This document shows positions 55,923 through 64,000 of a stretch of DNA of 64,000 nucleotides, piece after piece. This DNA is from Phaseolus vulgaris. Taxonomy: Eukaryota > Streptophyta > Magnoliopsida > Fabales > Fabaceae. The notes beneath the pieces are model-generated. The model was not told the origin of the DNA. It saw only the letters and a list, made by a program, of their open reading frames with translations, and did no database searches. The DNA lies in contig NC_023753.2 of NCBI RefSeq assembly GCF_000499845.2, positions 19,008,477-19,072,476 of the forward strand. The letters are read 5' to 3'. Positions within the stretch are counted from its first letter, which is position 1, and each line of letters opens with the position of its first letter. Made by a program: the position numbers and the translations under genes.

Positions 55923-58138
55923 ATGTCGACCGTGTCTCGGCCAACGTCAGGGTCGTCCGGCCATTCTTCCCCCTCTCTCGGTTGCCCCTCTCGTGCCCTT
56001 GGGCTTTCTTCCTCTTTGTCAACTCCTACGTCAACCTCTTCTTCGTCAACCTCTTCATCTGCCACCGATTCTTTATCGGTTGGGGTGGCCGAGGTGTCAC
56101 CCATGGTAGAGGTGGTTAGGGGGGACGACCCGGTTAACGCCGTTGACCGATCGGATTCCCCTCTTACTATCGTAATTGCCCGACCGGGCTCTCCCCCTGC
56201 TGGTGCTGGTGACCGGTCGGGCTCACCCCCGACAGCTGTCCCACTCGCAGATTTTAGTTGGGTGGATCCTAGGGTTGTTGAGTTCTCGTCCACTTATGAC
56301 ACCGAGAAGTCTGTGGCCAAGTTTTTTGCTAAGTACCCGGTGTTGAAAGCGGGCGAGGGTTCTGACGATTCTAGGGATCCAGACTACTTCAGGATCTTGC
56401 CGTGTGGGCCGACCGAGCGGGTGTGTCTGGATCGGGCTGGTGCCGGTCCTCCTTTTTTTTATATGTATATTTGCTTCTTTTCCGACCTTCACGTGTCTCT
56501 CCCCTTTGATAAGTTCACAATGGGCGTCCTTCGGGCACTCAACGTGGCCCCTACCCAGGTACACCCAAATACATGGGCGTCCCTTCAGGCATTTCGCTTG
56601 TTGTGTGACGTTATGCGATTTCGCCCAACCCCTTCTTCTTTTCTTTACTATTATGGCTCTCATCCCGGTCGCCTTGCCTCTTGGCTATCTTTGGCCGGTC
56701 GGCCAGGGAGTGTTTTGTTCGACCCTTTCGCGGTCTCGTACAAGAGGTTTAAAGAGAGGTTCGTCAAGGTTGTCATTCGGCCCGAGGCGACGGCCTTTTT
56801 CTTTGACCGGGCAGGTCGGCCTCGGTTTCCCCTGTATTGGACTTCCAAACCGACGGAGTTTAAGTCTTGGCTGAGGCCGACGGAGGGTGAGGAGGAGGTG
56901 GAGATTCTCTCCTTCTTCGATGCACTCCCAAGGAAGCTTCCTTGCCGATCGCTGATCGGTGCATATACCGAGACAGCGCGTTAGGCGGCCATTGGGGGTA
57001 TGAGGCTCGTCCTTTGTTGTGTCGGTCGGTGTTTTTTATTTCCGTTCTTCTAACTGTTTTTTGGTTTGCAGCTACGATGGCTCAAGAGAAACCGGCCGGC
57101 GTCAGCGTCCTTGACAAGTATCGGGAGAGGGCGGCTGCCCGAAAGGGACGTCAGAGTATTGACGTTATTACCTCGACCGCCCATGGTGCTGGAAGGGGCG
57201 AGGCCGGTCCCTCCCATAAGTCCAAGAAGAGGCCGAGGGATGGAGGCAACATTGCTACCACCCATCGTTTCCCCGGCTCTCTGCCGACACCGCCTCCTCG
57301 TCGCGAGGCTGCCGAGGCGGTTCCTTTGTCCCCCCGGCGCGTGGAGCAGGCGTCTGGGCATCAAGCTGTAGGCCACCGGTCTTCGTCCTCGGCCCTGGAT
57401 CTTCTTGGGGGGAACCACAGGTTCATGCGAAGGGTTCACGTGGCTCTCCCCGAGGGGACTCGGGAGTCGCTCCGGTCGGTCCCCCCCATTGACTTGGTGA
57501 GGAGCGGCCTAGAACTTATGTGCCGGTCAATCGTCCTCGTTGAGCACGGGGTTGAAGGCCACGACCGGCATGCCGAGGAGGTTACTCGGTTGGAGCAGGA
57601 GCTGGTCGAGGCTCGTGAGGATTTGAAGCGGTCTTTGGCTGCTAATGCTGATCTTTCGGCCAGTGCTACTCGGGAGGCTGCTGAGAGAGAGCTCGCCGCG
57701 AAGGATGCTGCTGAGGCGAGGCAGCTTTTGGCCTCGGCCAAGGAGGAGGCCCGAAGGGCGACGGCTGAAGTCGTCGAGGTGAAGAAGATGGCTGAGGAAA
57801 AGCTTTTGTCTTCGGCCTCTGAGTTGGCCGCCCTCCAAACCACGAAGGAGCAGGTCGAGGCTGAGCTCGACCAAAATTACGAGGAGTCGGAGGAGTTGCT
57901 CCAGCAATGCTTCGACTGGGCGGTGCGCCAGGCCCATGTGCTTTATGGAGGGCCGTCGGCCACTGGTTCATTTAACATGGACTATGAGGTTTACCAGGGC
58001 CGGCTGGTTCCGAGTGCTGAGGTGGGGGCTTTGTCGGCGCAGGAGGCTTCGGCGGCCGGGACCAATGAAGGGGAGGCCGAGGTTCGAGTCGAGGAGGTTG
58101 AGGCCGAGGAGGGGGAGTGCATAGAGGTTCAGGATTAG
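55923..58138 (+). CDS. Antisense accessory ORF of element K (putative gypsy-type transposon protein), two exons, intact
   Basis: Exon 1 55923-56958, intron 56959-57071 (GT...TTTGCAG), exon 2 57072-58138; joined it encodes about 700 residues without a stop. The N-terminus is Ser/Thr/Pro-rich. Residues about 110-345 carry the Pfam 'putative gypsy type transposon' block (KFTMGVLRALNVAPTQVHPN, AFRLLCDVMRF, RPRFPLYWTSKPTEFKSW). Exon 2 starts basic and Arg-rich (KSKKRPRDGG, a likely nuclear signal), then a long Ala/Glu coiled coil (LEQELVEAREDLKRSLAANA onward), LLQQCFDWAVRQAHVLYG and an acidic end. It runs opposite to gag-pol, with its own TATA box and intron. Antisense extra ORFs of this type are known in Tat elements; their function is not. 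The GTGCAT donor is weak, but it is the only one before the stop at 56982. Confidence 0.78.
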
Positions 58139-58329
58139 GCTTTCCCTTAGCCGGGGTGTGGCCTTTTCTTGCTTTTTTTATTTCCTCCGAGGCCGGGGTG
58201 TGGCCTCTTTTGCTTTGCTTTTTTGATGTACCGCCTAATATGTTTGTTTATTAATGTGCCGTCCCGTTTTCCCTTTCATCATTTTGGTGTGAAAATTGAC
58301 AAGTTACTCAATCGGTCTTCTAAAAATAT
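58139..58329 (+). other. 3' flank of the accessory gene
   Basis: T-rich, with a twice-repeated GCCGGGGTGTGGCC segment (58152 and 58192). Probably contains the polyadenylation signal of the antisense gene. No ORF. Confidence 0.5.
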
Positions 58330-59035
58330 GGGCGACCGGCCATTTAATTGCGAACGTGTAACTCGAGCAAGTAAAAGTATGGGCGGCCGGCCATTTAATT
58401 GCGAACGTATAACTCGATCAAATAAAATGTGGGCGATCGGCCATTTAATTGCGAATGTAAAATTCGAGCAAATAAAATGTGGGCGATCGGCCATTTAATT
58501 GCGAATGTAAAATTCGAGCAAATAAAGTGTGGGCGATCGGCCATTAAATTGCGATTGTAAAATTCGAGCACGTAAAAATTTGGGCGACCGGCCTTTTAAT
58601 TGCGAATGTAAAATTCGAGCGACTAAAATGTGGGCGATCGGCCATTTAATTGCGAATGTAAAATTCAAGCAAATAAAGTGTGGGCGATCGCCCATTTAAT
58701 TGCGAATGTAAAATTCAAGCAAATAAAGTGTGGGCGATCGGCCATTAAATTGCGATTGTAAAATTCGAGCAAATACGATGTGGGCGATCGGCCATTAAAT
58801 TGCGAACGTAAAATTCGAGCAAGTAAAAATTTGGGCGACCGGCCTTTTAATTGCGAATGTAAAATTCGAGCGACTAAAATGTGGGCGATCGGCCATTTAA
58901 TTGCGAATGTAAAATTCAAGCAAATAAAATGTGGGCGATCGGCCATTTAATTACGAATGTAAGATTCGAGCGCGTAAAATGTGGGCGATCGGCCACTATT
59001 TTCAAATGTTGGATTCGAGCACGTAAAATGTGGGC
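58330..59035. repeat. 50-bp tandem repeat array of element K
   Basis: Fourteen units with starts (GGGCGATCGG or GGGCGACCGG) at 58330, 58381, 58431, 58481, 58531, 58582, 58632, 58682, 58732, 58782, 58833, 58883, 58933 and 58983. Each holds a GCGATCGGCC near-palindrome, then TTTAATTGCGAATG and TTCGAGCAAATAAA. A block around 58582-58731 recurs at 58833-58982, which shows higher-order duplication. Period 50-51 bp. Confidence 0.92.
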
Positions 59036-59240
59036 GATCGACAGGCCGACACTTGCGATGTTAATCGAGCAAGTTGGCGTTCGGTGGGCCGGTACTTGCG
59101 ATGTTAATCGAGCAAGTGGGCGTTCGGTAGGCCGGCACCTGCGATGTTTAATCGAGCAAGTGGGCGTTCGGTAGGCCGGCACCTGCGATGTTAATCGAGC
59201 AAGTGGGCGTTCGGTAGGCCGACACTTGCGATGTTCGGTA
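59036..59240. repeat. 43-bp tandem repeat array of element K
   Basis: Four to five units of GGCCGGCACCTGCGATGTT..ATCGAGCAAGTGGGCGTTCGGTA, related in part (ATCGAGCAAGT) to the 50-bp unit, from which it may derive. Confidence 0.88.
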
Positions 59241-59322
59241 GAATATTTCCAACACTTTGATGAAAACGCCTCGTTAAAACCTCCCTGGTTGGGTGAGGAA
59301 AGAGTGCGTATTTTTATTGATT

Positions 59323-60345
59323 TTAGCTGTAATAGAACTTGAGGTGCGTGGCATTCCACGTCCTCGGTACAATTTTTCCTGAAAGCCATTCTAGATGATA
59401 GGCTCCTCCTTGTGCGACTTCTCGGACTCGGAAAGGCCCCTCCCAGTTGGATGAGAACTTCCCTTCATTTTTTCTGGCGTCGCTGCGCATTCTCCAGACG
59501 AGATCACCCTTCTGGAAACATCTCGGCCGGACTTTGGTGTTGTATCGTATGGACGCCCGGGCTTTGCAGGCAGCCTCCCGAATTTTGCTTTTGTCACGCA
59601 TCTCACTTACCAGGTCGAGGTTGACCGCTAGGCTTTCCTCGTTTAGGGTGAGATCGAACATCTGCCGTCGTATGGTGGGCTCGGCCACCTCAACTGGGAT
59701 CATTGCCTCGGTTCCGTACGTCAGGCTGTAGGGTGTTTCCTGTGTGGTAGTTTGGGGGGTGCACCTGTACGCCCAAAGTACCTCGATCAGCTCCTCGGTC
59801 CATCGGCCCTTTGCTTTGCCCAGACGCTTCTTCAGCTCGTTGAGTATGACCTTGTTGGCGGCCTCGGCCTGCCCATTGGTTTGTGGGTGTTCCACCTAGG
59901 CCGTGATGGACTTGATGCCCAGGTCGTCATAGAAGGACTGTAGGCCTCGGTCGATGAATTGTCGGCCATTGTCAGTTACTATTGTGTGTGGAACGCCGAA
60001 TCGGCAAACTATGCTCCTCCATACGAAGTTTTGTACATTCTTCGCCGAGATGGAGGCGAGGGGCTCGGCCTCGATCCATTTGGTGAAGTAGTCGACTCCC
60101 ACCAGGAGGAATTTGGTCTGCCCCTTCCCTGGGGAGAATGGACCGATAATGTCCATCCCCCACATGGCGAACGGCCACGGGGAGATGATGCTATGCAGTT
60201 CTTCCGGCCTGGTGTGGTGGAGGGGGCCGAACTCTTGGCACTTGGCGCATTTCTTCACATATTCGGCATAGTCGCCCTGTATGGTCGGCCAGTAGTAGCC
60301 GGCCCTCAGAACTTTGGCGGCATCGTCCTCGTCCCGGCGTGATTT
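59323..60345 (-). pseudogene. Element K: integrase
   Basis: The zinc finger ends with KKCAKCQEFGPLHH (60258). The core has WGMDIIGPF (first Asp), VTDNGRQF (second Asp) and, after a stop TAG at 59893-59895, HPQTNGQAEAANKVILNELK with the catalytic Glu region; the C-terminus is PYSLTYGTEAMIPVEV, FQKGDLVWRMR and NWEGPFRV. No chromodomain. It is in another frame than the RNase H, because of an indel near 60335, so it is dead without correction. Confidence 0.85.
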
Positions 60346-61376
60346 CCGCAGATTCCCTCATGGATCTCGGCCAGGACGTACTCGGCCCTTTTGTTGGTGA
60401 TGCATTTTAGCAGGGGGGTCGAGTAGCCTCTCCGATACAAATCTTCGTTGATCATGGTGTACCGGGCGCATTGCTGCTTCATCGCCTTCTCTTGGCCGGC
60501 CTTGCATGTGTCGTCCGTTAGATATTGGATGACGGGTGTCATCCAGTTGTCGGCATCGGCCTCTTCTTCTTCAATAGCCAGACACTCGGCCTCGGCCTCC
60601 GTCACACTAGGGTGTCTCAGCCATATTTGTATGACTGACCTCTGATGGCTCTTCTTTTTGGTGACCGAGAGCTTGGACAGGATGTCGGCCCTTTTGTTGT
60701 CCTCCCTCGGTATGTGTTGCAAGGGTGCTTTGCTGAAGCGGGCGATACTGTTTTTGGCCGCATGGTAGTATCGCTGCAGCAAAGGTTCTTTAACCTCGAA
60801 ATCTCCATTGACTTGGCCGACCATCACCTGGGAGTCGCTTTTGCATGTAACCTCGCGCGCTCCCATGTCGTAAGCTAGGTTCAGCCCGGCCAGCAAGGCC
60901 TCGTACTCGGCCTGATTGTTGGTCGCCCGAAATCCGAACTGGAGGGCTTGTTCCAAAAGGAGGTCGCCCGGCCCCTCCAGGACGACTCCCGCTCCACAGG
61001 CTGTTTTATTTGAGGAGCCGTCCACGTAGAGAGTCCAACCGCCCGAGAGGGTGGGCAGTGGTGTCAGCTCGGCCGAGAAGTCGGCCAAGCATTGAGACTT
61101 GATGGCGCCCCTCGGCTCATAACGTATGTCGAACTCGGAGAGTTCGACCGACCATCCTATCATCCTCCCTGCAAGGTCCGGTTTAGATAAAATTTTAAAA
61201 ATAGGGTAGTCGGTTCTTACAGTTATGGAGTGATTTTGGAAGTAGGGGCGCATCCGTCTTGCCGTGAGGACGAGTGCGAGAGCCACCTTCTCAATCATCT
61301 GATATCGGGTCTCGGCCGAGTGGAGGGTTCGGCTGACAAAGTATATGGGTCGCTCCTCGCCCTCGGCTTCCTGCAC
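60306..61376 (-). pseudogene. Element K: dual RNase H region
   Basis: First the usual gypsy RNase H remnant (IYFVSRTLHSAETRYQMIEK, ITVRTDYPI), then an archaeal-type RNase H: LYVDGSSN, GAGVVLEGPG, NNQAEYEALLAGL, KSDSQVMVGQVNGDFEVK and REDNKRADILSKL. The second domain keeps the acidic residues, while the first looks like a degenerate connection domain. This pair is the recognised signature of the Tat lineage. It ends at the frameshift before the integrase finger. Confidence 0.88.
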
Positions 61377-61445
61377 TAGGGCAGCGCTGACTGCTTCTTC
61401 CGAGACTGCTAGATATACCAGGATTGGGATGTCGGGTCTCGGCTT

Positions 61446-62657
61446 CTAGATGACGGCCGGAGATGTGAGGAACTCTTTGAATTTTTTGAAGATTTCCTCG
61501 CATTGGTCGTCCCAGACGAATTTTTTGCCTTTTCGGAGCAACTGAACGATCGGCCTCGTCCTCTCTGCCAGGCGGGGGACAAACCGAGAGAGGGCGGTCA
61601 GCCGCCCAAGGAGTTGTTGTACCTCCTTCACGGTGTTTGGGCTTCTCATGCTGAGTATGGCCTGACATTTGTCGGGGTTGGCCTCTATCCCTCGGTGGGT
61701 GAGCATGAAGCCTAGGAACTTTCCTCCCTCCACCCCGAAAGTACATTTTTCGGGGTTGAGTTTCATGTTGACTCCCCTTATAGCCTTGAAGACCTCGTCC
61801 AGATCCTTCAGATGTTGCTCGAACGAGTCGGACTTCACGACTATGTCGTCCACATAGACTTCTACCGCCCGGCCTATCAGACCCTTGAAAATTTTGTCCA
61901 TGAGACGCTGGTAGGTCGCCCCGGCGTTCTTGAGACCGAACGGCATGACCTCGTAGTAGTAGTTGGCGTCGGCCGTCTTCTCCTTGTCCCGCGGGTGCAT
62001 GCTTATCTGGTTATAGCCAGAGTAAGCGTCCAGGAAGCTCATAATTTTGTGGCCGGCCGCCCCATCCACCAGGCGGTCAATGTTCGGGAGGGGGTAGGTG
62101 TCCTTCGGGCATGCGCTGTTGATGTTCCTATAGTCGACGCACATCCTCCAGTTACCGTTAGGCTTGGTAACCATGACGACGTTGGCCAGCCATGTCGTTT
62201 ATCGGGCCTCCCTTATGAATCCGGCCGACAGGAGCTTGCCAGCCTCCTCCTTCGCCGCGAGTCGCTTTTCGTTGCCCAAGTCCCTCTTCTTTTGGGAGAT
62301 CAGACGGGCTTCCTTAAATATGGACAGTCGATGGGTGATGACATCCGGACTTACTCCCGGCATGTCGGCCGGCGTCCATGCGAACATGTCGACATTCTTT
62401 TTTAGCGCGGCGTGCATGACCTCGGCCTCGACCGCCGCCAAGGCTGTCCCTACAGCCGTGCTGTGCTCTTCATCGAGGAGGGGGACTCTTCTCAGCTCCT
62501 CTCTTGCCTCTAGCCTGTCCTCGGTCGCCCGGGGATCAAGGTCTACTAGTGCCACGGTTGGCTGGACCTCCCTTGGCCGGTCCTTCCTGGGGGAGCGGTT
62601 CTTTCGGGAGGACTTTCTCGCCCGAAGGGGAGAGGTGTCTGCCCTTAGAGGCTCCAC
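61446..62657 (-). pseudogene. Element K: reverse transcriptase
   Basis: 62199-62657 is the pre-RT linker and first RT residues (DMFAWTPADMPGVSPDVITHRL); a TAA follows at 62196-62198. 62174-61446 holds the palm: NGNWRMCVDYRNIN, FLDAYSGYNQI, MPFGLKNAGATYQRLMD, the YVDDIVV active site and LNPEKCTFG, then the thumb (SRFVPRLAERTRPIVQLL). A TAG stop at about 61443 separates it from the RNase H. Confidence 0.88.
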
Positions 62658-62693
62658 CCGGAGGCTCTCGGCGTAGCACTCTCGTGCTTCTTT

Positions 62694-63053
62694 CTAGTCC
62701 ACGTGGACTGTGAGAATGTCTCCTGTCTTCGAAGGGAATTTCATTGCGAGGTGAGGGGTTGATACTATGGCCATCAGCCGGTTGATGGATGGTCGGCCGA
62801 GGAGGATGTTGTAGGAGGTGTTGGCGTCGATGACCAGGTACCGGATTTTGATGGTCCTGGTGTTCTTCCCCTCTCCGAAGGTGGTGTACAAGTCGATATA
62901 CCCCTTGGTACCCACCCTTTCGCCCGAGAATCCTATCACGTGGTCGTCGTATGGCATCATCTCGGCCTCGGTCATTCTCATGACCTTGAAAGTTTTCCAG
63001 TAGAGGATATCTACCGAACTTCCTTGGTCCACGAGGGTCTTCCTTATGGTGAA
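62694..63053 (-). pseudogene. Element K: aspartic protease
   Basis: VDQGSSVDILYW in place of the usual DSG/DTG triad, then NTSYNILLGRPSINRL and HLAMKFPS. The D-Q-G-S-S active site is common in my memory of Tat proteases. A TGA near 63051 precedes it and a TAG near 62691 follows it. Confidence 0.8.
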
Positions 63054-64000
63054 TCAATCTATGTCGACCGCTATCACCATCGGGTCATCCTGCTGGCGGT
63101 AGTCTACGCCTTTAAAGTCTTCGTCCGTGAACGTGATGGGTGGCATCCTTGGTCGAAACGCCACGGCGTTTACCTGGTGTACCGCCCGGAGGTGCTTCTT
63201 CCGGGCGTTGTTTGTGCTTCCTCCCCCGGCGAAGCCGCCGGCTATAGTGTTGATAACCTCTCGGTTACCTCTCCTATCGCCCTCCCTGGGGGGATCGTCT
63301 CTTCGAGGGGGATCGGCCCTTGCGGGTTGCCGGTCGCCTCTGTTATTTTGGTTTTCTCGGCCGCGCTGGGGTGAGCTCGTCCGCCTGGGTGGATCCGCCC
63401 GGCCGGGTGGATCTCGGCCATTCCTGACGAAACGGCGGAGATGCCCAGCCTGGATAAGTTCCTCGATCTTATCCTTAAGGGCCTGACACTCGTCGGTCGA
63501 GTGTCCGGTGTTTTGGTGGTACCGACACTGCTTCCTCCGGTCGGCATTATTTGGGCTGGCCACCTTCCTTGGGGGAGGGATCAACTCAGTGTTGAGGGGC
63601 TCGTCCAAGATCCTCCCTCTCTCAGCCGTCAACGGCGTGTATCTCGAGAATCGAATTGGTCGGTCTCGATTCTCCCGTCGCCGGTCAGTTCTCTGTATCA
63701 GCCGCGCTTGGCGGTCCTTTTCTTCCTTCCTCTCTCCGCCGGCCTCGTTACGGGCCTGGTTGCGGAACTCTCTTAGTTCCTCCAGCTGCATGTACTTAGC
63801 GGCTCTCTTTCTCAGCTCGTCCAGGCTGTCGGCTGGCTGCATGCATAGGTTGTCGGCAAAGGGCCCCGGGCGTAGGGCTGTCAGCATGTGGTGCATGGCG
63901 ACATTCGGACTCAGATTTCGGATGCTCATCGCCACTTTACTGAACCTATCCACGAAGGCTCTCAGGGACTCTCCCTTCTCCTGGCAGATGCCTACCAGGG
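63054..64000 (-). CDS. Element K: Gag C-terminal two thirds (continues beyond window)
   Basis: From the window edge down to the TGA near 63051. Capsid C-terminal part (CMQPADSLDELRKRAAKYMQ), a variant knuckle CRYHQNTGHSTDEC (Cys-x2-His, Gly-His, Cys), a very Arg/Pro-rich basic tail and INTIAGGFAGGGS before the protease. The matching N-terminus is seen in element H at 41256-42031. Confidence 0.82.
   Translation of the reverse strand, partial: LVGICQEKGESLRAFVDRFSKVAMSIRNLSPNVAMHHMLTALRPGPFADNLCMQPADSLDELRKRAAKYMQLEELREFRNQARNEAGGERKEEKDRQARLIQRTDRRRENRDRPIRFSRYTPLTAERGRILDEPLNTELIPPPRKVASPNNADRRKQCRYHQNTGHSTDECQALKDKIEELIQAGHLRRFVRNGRDPPGRADPPRRTSSPQRGRENQNNRGDRQPARADPPRRDDPPREGDRRGNREVINTIAGGFAGGGSTNNARKKHLRAVHQVNAVAFRPRMPPITFTDEDFKGVDYRQQDDPMVIAVDID

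Larger units (their letters stand above)
54822..64000 (-). mobile_element. Tat-lineage Ty3/gypsy retrotransposon K, 3' part, with antisense gene
   Basis: Read on the minus strand from the window edge: gag, protease, RT, RNase H plus archaeal-type RNase H, integrase, two tandem-repeat arrays, an accessory gene on the opposite strand, polypurine tract and 3' LTR. The 5' LTR and gag start lie to the right of 64000. From 63953 to 60306 the coding parts share one frame but with four in-frame stops; a frameshift and a fifth stop follow. GC content and codon use (GCC/CGG-rich) are clearly higher than in the SIRE and CRM elements. Confidence 0.88.

Noticed and set aside
56223..57971. Long minus-strand frames opposite the antisense accessory gene of K
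   Set aside because: GC-rich shadow frames. Composition and lack of motifs fit the complement of the coding exons; the sense side of the element has no gene expected here.

Overview
This is a stretch of plant nuclear DNA made almost entirely of transposable elements. The Ty3/gypsy CRM-like and Tat lineages, the Sirevirus-type Ty1/copia gag, the CACTA element and the AT-rich spacers all point to a flowering plant. Repeat style (SIRE-like LTRs full of AAACAATCGGTTGTTT palindromes, Tat LTRs beginning TGTACYG) makes me think of a phaseoloid legume such as Vigna or Phaseolus, but that is recognition, not proof. I found no ordinary host gene, rRNA or tRNA gene.

The layout is a deep nest, mostly provable from 5-bp target-site duplications (TSDs). 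From the left edge to 18121 lies a decayed minus-strand Tat element (B). It has its own antisense accessory gene (1-1454), a tandem-repeat block (1733-2450), a broken gag-pol and a 5' LTR (16127-16850) that abuts a second, disrupted LTR. Inside B sit a reverse solo LTR (2860-3926) and a very young, complete plus-strand CRM-like element A (4343-12135, TSD CAAAG). B in turn sits in the pol of a minus-strand CRM-like element E, whose pieces appear at 18122-18249, 19466-20275, 23999-24713 and 31164-33401. E is further broken by a Tat solo LTR (18250-19465), a truncated SIRE-like element D (20276-23998, itself hit by a solo LTR with TSD CTTGT) and a complete SIRE-like element C (24714-31163, TSD CATTA). 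E interrupts the gag of another Tat element H. H is also interrupted by a SIRE-like element G (33675-41255, TSD AGCAT), which carries two nested solo LTRs (TSDs AACAA and ATGTT). H lies against a CRM-like pol tail-LTR-gag arrangement F (42310-46080), whose LTR contains another solo LTR (TSD CTCTT).

From 46 to 53 kb there are a SIRE-type LTR with a nested Tat solo LTR (TSD AATTT), the gag of a reverse SIRE element J, a 3.5-kb CACTA element (TSD ACT) carrying a TNP2 N-terminal piece and a multi-exon Ulp1-like gene, a probable tRNA-derived SINE and a long AT-rich microsatellite. From 54822 to the right edge is the 3' part of Tat element K, read on the minus strand: LTR, polypurine tract, two tandem-repeat arrays and a broken integrase, dual RNase H, RT, protease and gag. 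On the opposite strand, between LTR and pol, lies an intact two-exon accessory ORF (55923-58138) with its own TATA box.

Two things stand out. First, the SIRE-like elements C, D and G carry Gag plus a conserved second ORF of the 'putative plant transposon protein' type and no detectable protease, integrase or reverse transcriptase, so they look like one non-autonomous family that replaced pol with this ORF. Second, K keeps its antisense accessory gene open while gag-pol carries five stops and a frameshift.
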